Assembly: GCA_019426215.1 (NCBI GenBank)
Contig: CM033399.1
Coordinates: 21,213,022-21,277,021 of the forward strand
Length of the DNA stretch: 64,000 nt
Reading direction: 5' to 3'
DNA from: Buddleja alternifolia
Taxonomy: Eukaryota; Streptophyta; Magnoliopsida; Lamiales; Scrophulariaceae
A program made the translations under genes and the position numbers. Shown in pieces: positions 46,901 to 58,040 of the stretch. The notes below the pieces were generated by a model. It made no database searches and had not been told where the DNA came from. It saw only the letters and a list, made by a program, of their open reading frames with translations. How positions within the stretch are numbered: the stretch's first letter is position 1; every line of letters starts with the position of its first letter.

Positions 46901-48132
46901 AGGCTGACTGAACTACTAGAAGCTGCTTCAGATTCTTATGCTACTCTCGCTTCGTGGAACTTCCAATTTGATGACTTTTGTCAAGCGGAGTCAGTGATTG
47001 AAGAAGCGTTTGTTAAGTTAGTTGAAGCGTCTGCACCCTCCGAAGTTGAAAATATTCCAGCGTCTGCTGACGAACCAGTTCAAGCGTCTCAACCAGAGGA
47101 TATTCCTGACGCTCCTGAACTTGTTATTGTTGATACTGCTGAGGATCTTCAAACTAATGTACGGGGTACAATTTTTGATCCTGCATATCAAGCTCCCCTT
47201 GACTCATTCAAGCATACATCCAGATTCAAGCGACCGGCTCCTCAAGCGGTTCTATCGGATGTGGGTCAAGCGTTTGGACCTTTGCTGAAATCTATCTTAG
47301 AGGAGATGAGCAATCAAGATACTCAGAATGAAGAATCACTCCACTGGATTAAGACAGATCTGGCAAAGATTGAGTCTCAAATCATGAACGCTCAAATCGG
47401 TCATATGAAAGGTTCTGCGCAAGCGGCTGTGGATGAGTGTCGTAGAGACTTTCAAGAGATGAATGATGCTACCAACGCTAAGCTTCTAGCAATGCACGAA
47501 TACTTCGATAAGCGTTTTAATGATGTTACAGCTTCATTGACTCAGATTGCCTCTCAAGTTAGTCTACTCACAGAACATTTTTTGAAGGCCGATGATGGCA
47601 ATAAGGGGGAAGAGAAAAGAAAAGGAGAGAAGAAAAGAGCTTCTGGTTCAAGAGCTCAAGATCCTCCTCCTCCGCCGAAGCGTCAACAATTATCTACTCT
47701 CTCTGCATCAAGACTCCCATCTTGGATACCTGCTTATGGAGTAAGTGATTCTGCTAGAGCGCCTAGTAGAACGCTAAGAGAACCTCCACTAGCACTATAT
47801 CCAAATCTACCAATACCTTCTAGAGCACGCCTTGAACAGTTTGACATTCCTCTTCAAAGAGCGTCTATTCCAGAACCTACAGATCCAAGAATCTTAGCTG
47901 AAGAGAGGCAGTTGACTGACTTCAACCGAGCTTTCAGAATTTGCTTAAGGTATATGGGTATTGACCCGACTGAATGGGAAAGACACTTTGTAGTTTCAAG
48001 AAGAGACAAAAGGAAGAAAATAAGCTCATAATCAACAAAGATCATGAAGCAATGATAACTTTGGAAGATAGCCTAACTGAAGCTATTCGAGCAGAAATGC
48101 CCAAGCGATACATAGTTAGACCAAGTCGTTAA
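43952..48132 (+). pseudogene. Sirevirus third ORF, broken
   Basis: Starts MAPKKSASTLAEPIIK and ends TAA 48130-48132, about 1390 codons if unbroken. Early stops (about 44051) and at least three frame changes divide it into pieces (44325-45161, 45300-45743, 45768-46343, 46362-46736, 46733-48031). Visible parts: a conserved helical block around 44150-44650 (KINWSEYVFGRF), basic KKRAPRKPK, Ala/Val/Glu-rich repeats (SAHVAVE), a central globular-looking part, a predicted coiled coil at about 47340-47590 (LAKIESQIM ... VSLLTEHF) and a Pro run. ORFs here are often called env-like in Sireviruses. I see no signal peptide or membrane helix, so I keep the function as unknown. Confidence 0.75.
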
Positions 48133-48362
48133 GGCTTCTTGATTTGCATTCTCTATATTCTTATCTCTTATGTAATTTCTTGTTTAGTTGTAAAATGCTT
48201 GTAATCATTAACATATATAAAATGCATTTTTCAGCTGAAACAGCTCGTTGAAGCATAACTAACTTTAACTAACCTTATCTAACCAAAGCTAACTTTTATT
48301 TTGGTTGTTTAACTCTTGAACTATAAAAGAGTAAGTATTGCCATCATCAAAAAGAAGGAAAT

Positions 48363-49923
48363 TGTTAGGAATTTCATGTTAGATGTTTTGATGATGACAA
48401 TTAGGAGTTTATGTTAGACCCCAAAATATGTAAGTTTGATTTTAATAGAAATCATGTATAAGCTTTGAAGCGTTAGATTTGTAATAGGCTTTATAGGCTT
48501 CGTCCTGTTTTATTCTAGATTGATAGGTCAAGTAGTCTTAGGCTAAGCGTCTGAGTGAGCTTATCAGTAGTTAAGTCTGAAGACTCAAGCGCCTGAAGTC
48601 TGAATGAAGATGAAGCTTCCAAGCGTCTAAATATCCAGCTATATCAAGCGTTACCTTTTTAGGCAGAAGCAAATTCAAGAATGGATAAGCGTCTATCAAT
48701 GATGGATTTCACCTGAATTTATTTCCAAGTCCAAAAGGAGTTTAATGCAAATATTCTCGGTGCATTAAATTCCAACGGGCATTTAATTCAAATACATTAA
48801 ATGCTGATAAGAGCATTAAATGTGATAAGCACTTTCAGACGTACGGAGAAGCCACCCTATTGGACTATCAACTTTTCACAGACTGCAGCACCAACTTTTG
48901 TGCAACAGATTTTCAGGAAAAAGGACAAAAGTTGTTCACTCGCGGAAGTGAGAGACACGCGCCAGTGCATGTGTCAAATGGACACTTTTTCCAAGAATGT
49001 CTATAAATAGGACTTCAACAACAAGCCAAAAACAACGATCAATTCAAAGCCAAATTACTGTTGCATTGAAGTCTCATTCCTTAAACTCTCAGAAAAGCCA
49101 AAATATTCAAGCAAACATTCTCCTTGCTTTTCTTCAATTCCTGAGACAGTCAACCAATATCTCAAACATTCTTTTCGAAGAAATCCACACTACTATTGAT
49201 ATATTCACAAGTTGTTTGAACTTCATCAAAATCAAACAAACCGTTTAGAAAAACCCCATCCAAGCCTCGCAATCTGTGTGAAGTTGAAGTTGGATACTTG
49301 CATTATTTCTGGGTGAAAGAAGCAAAGGGATAGAAGTGATTTGGAGCAGAAGTCTGTGTGATCAAGGAGCTCAAGTCATCAACATCCATCTTTCCCTAAT
49401 TTGTAGAAGTTTTTGTGTGATTCTTTGAGAACCATCTTAGTGGATTGCCTCCAAGTGTTCGAGGAGAAGAAGGACGTAGTTGGGATTACACCACCCAACG
49501 AACCTTACAAATATCTTGCTCTTTACTTTACAGTCATTCTTCATTTTATTATATCTTTGTATAAAACTGTTAAGTAAAACTCAAAAGAACACTAAGCAAC
49601 TAAAGCATTTTCTTGTGACGCTAAAGCTTTCAAAAAGGAGGACTTTAAAATTATTCCGCTGTGCTAACGCTGATTAAAGAACTGAACGCTTAAACCTATT
49701 TGGTTAAAGTATTTTAATCTTAAAGTCTAAGTTAACTTTCTAAAACAGTCTTCATCAGACGCTTGGCCTAAGCGTCTATATTTGAAGTAAACGCTTAGTC
49801 AAGCGTCTACATTTCAAGCGTCCAAAATATTTTAATACGAATCTTTTTGAAGTCAAAAACGACTTCAGGGTCTATTCAACCCTCCCCCTTCTAAACCCTT
49901 TCGTATGCCAGTTGGGACCAACA
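48363..49923 (+). repeat. 3' LTR of the 13.9-kb Sirevirus
   Basis: 1561 bp with TG...CA ends, TATA box TATAAATA at 49002-49009, preceded by the purine tract AAAAAGAAGGAAAT. Confidence 0.95.
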
Positions 49924-49928
49924 ACGTG

Positions 49929-50074
49929 TTTCTCTTGGAGAGGTGCGTGTTTTACACGTTCCTTCATCCCGCCAATTTGTATATATTTTTACAAAAGGAT
50001 TGTCTTCTACACTTTTCTTGGAGTTTTGTTCCAGTCTCAATGTTCATGATCCTCACGTTTCGACTGCGGGGGAG
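49929..50074 (+). pseudogene. RNase H C terminus and PPT of the short-LTR Copia element
   Basis: Continues the reading broken at 36039: SLGEVRVLHVPSSRQF, then IFTKGLSSTLF and LNVHDPHVSTAGE, the usual Copia pol end. A purine tract (GCGGGGGAG, about 50066-50074) immediately precedes the 3' LTR. Confidence 0.88.
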
Positions 50075-50230
50075 TGTTAGATTTAATATAGGATATTTAT
50101 GTTAGTCTTTATTTTATATATGGTAGTTTAGTCATCTTAAGTCTTTCCTTATTTTATGTCTCTTATTGTAAACTCCTATATATACCTTTGCAAGTCATCA
50201 ATAATATTCAAGGGGAATTACATCTAAACA
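50075..50230 (+). repeat. 3' LTR of the short-LTR Copia element
   Basis: 156 bp, TGTTAGATTTAATATA ... ATCTAAACA; full-length version of the LTR that is 115 bp at the 5' end. Confidence 0.9.
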
Positions 50231-50409
50231 AGTAGTAGGAGTCCAATTATATTAAGAGGAAAAATACTATAACTCTATTTAATATAAGAAAAAGAAATAG
50301 ATTCCTATTTTCTCTAAAATATTAACCACCAAAATAAAATAGATTTTTACCCACAACCACCAACAAAGTAGAAGAAAATTTTTACACCCACAACTAATAT
50401 TTCAATTTA

Positions 50410-53400
50410 AACAAAAGGTTGGTTATTAACTTTGATAATCTTAAACTACATAAATACTTTTAACATTTAATAATTAGTAAAACATTGTTATTAGTGTCAA
50501 ATCATTATTTTGGGTGAGTTGATTTGAAGATAAAAAAATAATTTCAAGAAATTATATCTTATCCTAACATCCCAAAAAGAAAAAAAGGAAGTAATAATTG
50601 TGTGACTCAAACGCATATTCTGATAATTATTATGGAATATAATATGTTTGTACAAATAAATTATCATCATATATCTAAAAGTTTATACGTACTCAAAGTT
50701 ATTAGCATGAATAACAAATATATATACAAAAATCACATTTGAGAATAAATTATATAAGTAACTTTAGTGAGAATATGATATATTTATTTAATTTAAAAGG
50801 ACTCATAAACACGAGTATTCTTATGTAATGTTATGTTTACAATTATTTTTTCTTTAAAATATCATCATATAGAATATACTCTTATATGTAACTACATATA
50901 GAAACATGAAATTTTATATTATATTTCCACCACTATCAGAAAGAGTGATAGGATAAATGAAATTATAAACCTATTTGTGTGGAACATGATATACAAAAAT
51001 AGATGGTGGTTACAAATTAGGAAAATACGTAGATTAATGAAAGCATGAAAATGCTAGAAAACAAACACTAATATTCTTGTCAAAAGTTCATTTTGCATTA
51101 TATTCAAATAGATCAAGGTATTGTGTGTGCTAAAATACATCTTAAGTAAAACAAGATAAAGGTTGACTAAGGAAAAAAGAAATCCTTAGCAATATGAAAT
51201 TATTTAGTAGAAGAACAATAATTTTGAAGTTTCTGTGTTGTCTAAATTGTTTAGACAGTGTGTTTCAACGATTTAGTTATAAATGGGAAGAAGTAACAAA
51301 AAATATTAAAGAGTTCCTAAAGTTATATTTTTAAGTATGAAATATTATAGATAAGTTGAGAGGACAATCAATACAACAGTTTGTTCATCTAAGATAATAC
51401 TCATTCCATCTCAATTTTAAAGTTCTATTTTTTGACCAAATTAACTATTAAGTTTTTAAATGATATAAATGTAAGAACTTTTAATATTTTATATTATTAT
51501 TTGTTATTAATGTCAGGTCATTATTTTAAGTGGGTGATTTAAAAGGAAAAATTATTTTAAAAAATTGAACTATGTTTTGGTACTCCCAAAAAATAAAGAC
51601 GAAGTTAAAAAAAGCATATATTTTGAAAATATCGATAAATTATTTTCTTATATAGAGGTATTTAGTAAATATTTCGTGTGAGATGTAGATAAGGACATAA
51701 GTTAAACCTATAGCATGCTTGCATAAATGAACTATCACTTTATATATCTAGAAGTTTATATGTGCTTGAAGTTATTAGAAAAATAACAAATAAAAAAATA
51801 TGCTTGATAATAAAGTCATATTGGCTCACAAAATGAAAAAGAAAATAAAGTCATATAAATAATTTTAGAAAAAGTATGGTGTATTCTGGTAATTTGGAAA
51901 AGTCTCATGGATGCAAGTATTCATATTTATAATTGTTTTATCTTTAATATCTCACAATAAAGAATATACTTTATATGCTACTACATATACATAATATGAG
52001 GATGGATATCACATTTTCATCATTATTAGAAACTGTGAGAGGATGAAAGATATAAATCTACATATTTTCATTACAATGAAGAAAAGACATGTTATTAATA
52101 AAATTAGAAAAGAGACGTAAATTAATGTTCATATTTATATGCTAGAAAATAAAGTATTAATATTTTTTTTATTAAAAATGCATTTTATGCTCAAACGTGA
52201 CATAATATTGTGCATGCTTACAGACGTGTCTTAAGTATAACAAATAAATGTTGATTAAGGAAAAAAAGGAACTCTTAATAGTAAGAATATTTTTGGTTAG
52301 AAGAAAAATAAATATTTAGATTTCTACATTGTCTAAAACAGTAGATAATACACTTAGAAAAATTAATTGTATACATGAGAAGATGTAATAAAGATATAAT
52401 GTAGTTTTTAAATTTGTAGTGTTTAAGTATGAGGTGCTGGATAAAAAGTTGAGAGGAAAATCACGAACAACAAAAGCTCGCTCATCTAAGATAAGATTCT
52501 TTCCATCCAAATTTTATTTCTAATTTTTACTAAATTTAAGTTTTAAATGAGATTTGAAAATGTAAAAACAATAAATTTGGTTTTTCATAGTGGTTAATCC
52601 TTGCTAATTATCAATATCTATCTCTATTTTAATTGAGAAGTTACCAGAAAAAAAATTATTTTTAAGAAATGACATCTTATTTTGGCACATAAAAAGTAAT
52701 AAATTTATGAAATACGTGATATTTTGATACTAAGACATAGATGTATATTCTAAAAATAATGATGAATTAAAATCTTACATAAGTATTTATCAAACTCTTT
52801 TAATAGATGTACATGGAGATATATACATTAAATCTACAACATGTTCGCACAAGTAAATTATCATCTTATATGTGGAAGTTCTTCTATTTTCTGGTCGTAT
52901 AAATCTAGAAGTTCATATGTAATCAAATGATTAAAATTGAACAACATATGTACAAATATACTTGAAAAATAAAATCAAAGAAGTAATTTGAGTGAAAATG
53001 GATTCAATCTTTATTTAATTTACATAAAAAATTTATAGATATGAGTATTCATATGTAATCTATTGTTTGCATTTATTTTATCTTTATAATTTCATAATAA
53101 AATATGCATTCAGTGTTACTGCATGTAAAAATATGAAAAGTGGTATACCGTATATATTCTACACAAGGGCAGAGCGAGGGGGTCCTCAACTTTGAAAAAT
53201 TAAATTTTGTAGATAAAAGAAAATGAATCTACTTGTGCGAAGCACAAAAAAACAATGTTACTGGCAACTAAGGAAAGATATATAGATGATGATCTATGCA
53301 TATATCATAAATATGCTAGAAAATAATACTACTATTATTATATCACAAGTTTAATTTCTTAAAATAAAATAATAAATTTAGTTAAAGATACATGGTGGTG

Positions 53401-53480
53401 ATATAGGACTACAGAACAAATAAAGAAAAGGTCAAATAATCAAATATTCTCTTAAGCAATTATTAATTTGCCAATAAACT
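50410..53480. repeat. Three diverged tandem copies of an about 1-kb AT-rich unit
   Basis: The same run of phrases recurs three times: TCATTATTTTRRGTGRGT (50504, 51523), a 'TTTCAAGAAATT..ATCTTAT' block (about 50543, 51567, 52658), AAATTATCATC..ATAT (about 50661, 51735, 52856), and ATGCTAGAAAA.A (51051, 52139, 53318) followed by GTTGA-CTAAGGAAAAAA. Spacing is 1.02-1.1 kb. The copies are much diverged and non-coding, so the triplication is old. The unit may itself be a decayed element. Confidence 0.6.
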
Positions 53481-54197
53481 AGACATATATACTTCAATTT
53501 AACTCTTTATCGAATCACTACGTGCAAAACACGTGATACTTTCTAGTGTGTGTGTGTGTGTATATATTTATATGGTGACTACATGAAGCACAAACACAAT
53601 TCAAACTCGCAATCAACTTAAGATTCATTTTGTGACATGAAGGATGAATTCATCATATGAAAAATGGGCTATTGCCTGAGGTTTTCGGTCAGTACAATTT
53701 TATGAGGTTAGGGAGCACTTGTGAGGAATGTATCTACTTTATTATGGCTCTTTCTACGAAAAGGAAAGTATTTGTCACAAACAAAAACAAACCATTCTAT
53801 GTTGATTATATTGAATTAATGATCTAGTCCGACATTAGTGATGAGTTTTTCAGATTAAGCACGCAAAAACCATCAATCTGACATACTCATCCCTAACGTC
53901 AGACTAGATCATAATAAAATCTATGTGCTTTTAATGTATCGACATCCACATAATTTTTTTTTCCGGTCTCCGATGCATAAAATAAATGAGCCCATGGTTT
54001 CTTTATTCATACACATCTATAAGATCTTATAATCAAATCTACACTTATTACGCCCAAGATTACATAATCCTTAACCAGCGCTACTTTAAATGCTTAAAAG
54101 TGTTGACTTTTCATCGTATAAAAATAAGCTTACTAAATGGTTGCAATAGACATAATTGAGAACTACAAGAGCGAGAGAGATAGAAACAAAGAGAGAA
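53481..54197. other. Upstream region of the Dof-like gene
   Basis: Contains a (TG)n run at 53547-53559, a 94-base hairpin at 53819-53912 and AT-rich sequence. A GA-rich stretch (AGAGCGAGAGAG, 54170) just before the ATG looks like a 5' leader. Confidence 0.4.
53819..53912. repeat. 94-base hairpin with 38-bp imperfect stem
   Basis: The arm 53819-53856 pairs with 53875-53912 (ATGATCTAGTCYGACRTTAG and on), with about five mismatches and an 18-base loop. It could be a tiny MITE or a transcribed foldback; nothing shows expression. Confidence 0.6.
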
Positions 54198-55036
54198 ATG
54201 GAACAAAAGGGAAGATATGAACAACAACAAGAAGAAAAGCAATCACCAATTCCATTAAAATGCCCTCGTTGTGACTCTTTCGAAACCAAATTCCGCTATT
54301 TCAAAAATCATAACCTTAAACAACCCCGACACTGTTGCAAAACTTGCAATCGGCTTTGGACTGTAGGCGGAAATTTAAGGAATCTCCCTATTGGCGGTCA
54401 CAGTAGAAACAATAAGCAAACAAAAGCCTCATCTTCGATATGTGGTAATCCAAGACCACAACCACCATTACCATCAACGGAAGAACAACCACATAACTCA
54501 CAATATCTAACACCAATGGGAGCAAAGATTCCCCAACATTTTGATACAACCATGATGCAACAATACACCAACCAGCCTCCAATAGTATCTCCATCGAACT
54601 CATATTATTTCAATGATGAGATCTCTTGTTTAGATGCCACACAATCTTTGATCTAACCACAAGTTACTAATCAACATGTAAATGTTGGAAATCAATTCTG
54701 TAGTGGTAGAGCTGAAATGACACTTTCGCAAGAATGGAATCCTCAGCCCATGGCGTTAGAACAAACTTTACCACTAAACCCCCATGACATATCGAGTCTT
54801 ACCAAACTCTTAATCAAGCTCACAATGCACCTCATTATCACTTGAACAACAGTTTGGTTCAACCTAATTGGCCTATGAATACTTTGCCTCAAAGTGGCGT
54901 GAGTAATTTCCACTACTCTACATCAAATGATTGTATCAGGGATGACTTTGGTGGCAACACAAAAAATGAGGAAATGGATACAACATTAGTAGACGTGGAT
55001 CAATGGCTTGATTTTTCGGACTATGGTCCAACATAA
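54198..55036 (+). pseudogene. Dof-type zinc-finger transcription factor, broken
   Basis: ATG 54198 (MEQKGRYEQQ) opens 152 codons to TAA 54654-54656. Residues about 20-75 form a Dof domain: PLKCPRCDS, C-x2-C-x21-C-x2-C complete (CKTC), and GGNLRNLPIGG. Dof proteins bind AAAG-core DNA. Several near-invariant positions are changed (RLWT for RYWT, HSRNNK for CRKNK). Sequence after the stop still reads like a Gln/Asn-rich Dof C terminus, first in the same frame and then, after a shift near 54790, in another (54842-55036, ending VDQWLDFSDYGPT). So an ancestral protein of about 275 residues was probably longer than the present ORF. A functional truncated protein cannot be excluded. Confidence 0.75.
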
Positions 55037-56339
55037 ATGGCGTATGCGACCACGTTTTAATCCTCGTATTAGGCTTAACAGATACGGTCATTTTTCTTTT
55101 TCCTTTTTCTATTTTAGTTATTTATTTGTGCAATAATCTTTAAGTTGCTTAAAGTTTATATGTTAAAAGAGAAGAATTTGATAGCATGCCTACACTTGAA
55201 AAGTCGGTTGCAGAGAAAGAAATCGAAATAAGAAATGAAGATTTATTCAGGTTTTTTTCTTCTTTTCTCTGATAGGAAGATTGATTGAGTTATAAAAACT
55301 AAAATTAAGGGTAATTTTTCTGTACAACCATGAGAGTTAATAAATGCAAGCTATGAAGATTTTGGATTATTTTTGACTCTATGTGAGATTATATATTTTT
55401 TATGAAGAGGTTTGATATATGCTAGTACATATAATCCTCATTACAGCTTAATCCTGTGACGTTATTGGTTTCTTCATCTTTAGGTTGGTAGCCTATAATG
55501 ATGCATTAATTAAAATGTTTCTCCAACAAGAATGTCATTTCACACACTACCACCATCAGTTGCCACCAAATAAAATCAAGGGGGAATATTGATGACTACT
55601 TCCAAAGTTCAAAACTTAAAAAATAAAAACGAAAGAAGTTCAAGTTCCAAGCCCAACTTAAGAGTAGAACTAAAACCCACTTCAACGCTTTACTATTCTC
55701 ATCTGTGGTTTTTTTAACATTTCTTCCTTCGTAGACAATAGCGAGATTTCAAATGGTTATATCTTGAAGATGAGACTACATTCTTACAACAACCGAGGGA
55801 AATATTCCTAGAGATTCCACCCACAATTCAATTACCATTTGCAAGTTGTGCATACTTATGATTCATAGAATAGTAAAATTTAGTATGCAAAGAGTCACAA
55901 CAAGGACATATACAAGGGGTTAGTAATAGCTGATGAGTTTCATTTTCTCTTCTCTCTGTTGTTCCAACTCTATGTCCTACCCTATTTACTCTATGTTCTT
56001 TTATCTAGTGCATTATTGTGCATATTTGTACACTGTTAGAATAGATTGTTGATTTAATAAGAATGACCACACTAAGATAAATGGATAATTCTTGAAAGAA
56101 TCGAGACTAATAGAGTTGGTTCACCAACCAATGACGGAGTCAGGGGGCTGATGGTGCCCCCCAAAACTTCAAAATAAAATAAAATAATCAAGCTTTTACC
56201 TCTTTGTTTTGCATTCGCCAACCGATCAAAAATATCGGCTTCATTCCAACCACTGAAACCGTTGATTATCGGGTGATGTTATAAAATCAAAAAATCCAAA
56301 GGTGATTTTAATTCAAAGATGTATGATGGACGAGCTTGG
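55037..56339. other. Dof 3' flank and intergenic DNA
   Basis: No gene recognised. TGACGGAGTCAGGGGGCTGA at about 56132 resembles the end of a common plant DNA-element family; a C run follows. Confidence 0.4.
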
Positions 56340-57298
56340 TGACTAGGCCTATCACTGGGTAGATAATACCCAGACCTGAGCCCTAAAATTGATTTTGATA
56401 TCCAGCCCAGGCCCAATACTTTGGGTCTAAGACCCAAACCCGATCTGGACCGATGGTATTGATAAGTTTGGGTCCGGATTGGGTCTATACCCGACTAGGA
56501 GCCGTGATGCACGAAACCCAATCATGTATTTAACAGCAAGATGACTGATTGTGTGTAGTAATAAAGTAGACAATTAAGTCCGGGATGTCGAACCCACAGG
56601 GATTTGTACTTTAGCAAAAACAGTAAATTAAATCAAGCAACTTATGAACTTAAAGTAAAGAGATTATCAAACTTATAATTTGAGACAAAGATATACAATA
56701 AATTAATAAATAAAAAGCAGCTAAGACACATGCGTCGACACAAACTAATCAATTCTTGTTATATAAGTGTTCCCGTATATCAAATAAATATTGCTAAGGT
56801 GGAGAATTCCTTAAGATTATTATCAATCCGATCCCTCGCTCATGATAACCTATACTAGATTAGGTATAGCAATCTCTCTTGAATGTATTAAAATCTAGAT
56901 TCTTTTCTTGGATAAATCCAACTAACAGCATCCGGAGTTGTACAACTAACGTAGAAGATGTTATTAATCCTTTTTGCACCTTAAATCACTTTCTTCCAAA
57001 CAGATAATCTAAGCATAAAATCATACATATGTTGGCCAAACACACGAAGCAATAAGAACAAGATTATAACAAAAAACAATACGAATCATTCATACGAAGA
57101 ATACTTTTTATAACTCAAAAATCATAATTTGGCCTAAGCATGGTCTTAGTCTACAGATTTAGCTCCTCATAATGGAAAAACTAATTAAAGAATTCATGAA
57201 AGCAAAAAGCAAAGAATAAAAACTCCCTATGACTGTACGGATCTTCTTCTTCTTGCTCTTCCTCAGATGTGTTCTTCAATCTTCAGATCTAAACTAAT
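56340..57298 (-). repeat. Repeat debris: GGGTCC-rich end and gypsy-type leader fragment
   Basis: 56350-56505 is a run of GGGTCTAAGACCCAAACCC-like motifs in both orientations, as at the ends of some Mutator-like relics. GGGATGTCGAACCCACAGGG at about 56583-56602 is a phrase that recurs in plant gypsy-type elements. 56620-57290 is AT-rich without ORFs. Assignments are by resemblance only. Confidence 0.35.
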
Positions 57299-58040
57299 CT
57301 AACTCTCAAACCCTTCCTCACTCTCTCGCCTTACCCCTTGTTTTAGGCATAAAGCGCTAATCAAATACGAAAAAATATGTGGAATTTTCTTGTTGAGCGA
57401 AGGATTAATCATATCACTCCCCATCTTCCTCACTTGATTCAACAAAGTATCAAAAACAAGTTGTGATAAATCAACTTTCTTCAAATTCATCATGCAATAA
57501 ATCAAAAGGGCACTCTCTTTGTTAACCGAAGACCAGTTACTAGTAGGTAAGATACAATAGCAAATGAACTCAAACCAAAAAAATGCCTCCGGTTTCAACT
57601 CCATAGGTAGTATTTCTTTCTTCGTTTCACTAATCTTAGCTCCTTCTGTTGCAATCTCTCTCAACACCATATTCCAATCCAAAGTCCTCGCTTCAGGGAG
57701 TTTCATGAGTTCATTCAATTTTGTCTTCAAAAACTCGACCTTTACCCCGTTTACCTTAACCTTGTAAACCCCATTTTGGAAATTTTTTCTCGACTTCGTG
57801 CTTGCATTATTTGCATAAAATTATTTTACCCACGCACGCACAATCATCCTAGGGGTAGTGGCAAAGTATGATAGAAACAAGTGTTGCCTTGTAGCTAGAA
57901 CAAACATCTTCTGAACTCCGATTGATCTCTCTTTATGTAGCTCATAACCTTCTATCCTTTTACAAAATTGTTGAACCTCTCCCGATTAATTTCTCGAAGT
58001 ACTAGCCTCTTTCTTGACACCTTTATCCTTCTTCATCCCT
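57299..58040 (-). pseudogene. Retroelement-type ORF ('putative plant transposon protein' like)
   Basis: A minus-strand open frame of 143 codons (57730-57299), extended upstream in the same sense through broken sequence to about 58040. It reads VNGVKVEFLKTKLNELM, RTLDWNMVLREIA, CYCILPTSNWSSVNKESALL and VDLSQLVFDTL. These resemble the domain annotated as putative plant transposon protein in retroelement ORFs; function unknown. A Lys-rich part (MKKDKGVKKEAS) abuts the truncated RT of the Sirevirus copy at about 58040, so the two are fused in sense orientation. Confidence 0.5.

Larger units (their letters stand above)
36035..49928 (+). mobile_element. Two-LTR Sirevirus-type Copia element, 13.9 kb, TSD ACGTG
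   Basis: LTRs at 36040-37610 and 48363-49923; perfect 5-bp duplication ACGTG at 36035-36039 and 49924-49928. Internal order: primer site, gag, protease, integrase, RT, RNase H (Copia order), then an 850-bp gap and a third ORF of about 4.2 kb. The long LTRs, initiator-Met primer site, RT wording and extra 3' ORF point to the Sirevirus (SIRE/Maximus) lineage. All coding parts carry stops or frameshifts. The LTRs differ by point changes and small indels, including about 14 bp missing from the 3' LTR near 48553, so the insertion is not brand new. Confidence 0.95.
29504..50230 (+). mobile_element. Short-LTR Copia element (Ale/Retrofit-like), split by two insertions
   Basis: The 5' LTR is 29504-29618 and the 3' LTR 50075-50230. 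Removing the insertions 31476-33413 and 36040-49928 (each with one TSD copy) leaves about 4.9 kb, a normal length for short-LTR plant Copia elements. Order: LTR, primer site, gag, protease, integrase, RT, RNase H, polypurine tract, LTR, which is the Copia order. The outer five bases AGCAA and AGTAG do not match well, so the target duplication has decayed or boundaries are shifted. The Ale/Retrofit label rests on size and RT wording and is tentative. Confidence 0.88.

Noticed and set aside
54156..54197. Upstream start of the Dof-like ORF
   Set aside because: The codon at 54156 is TTG; the first in-frame ATG is 54198.
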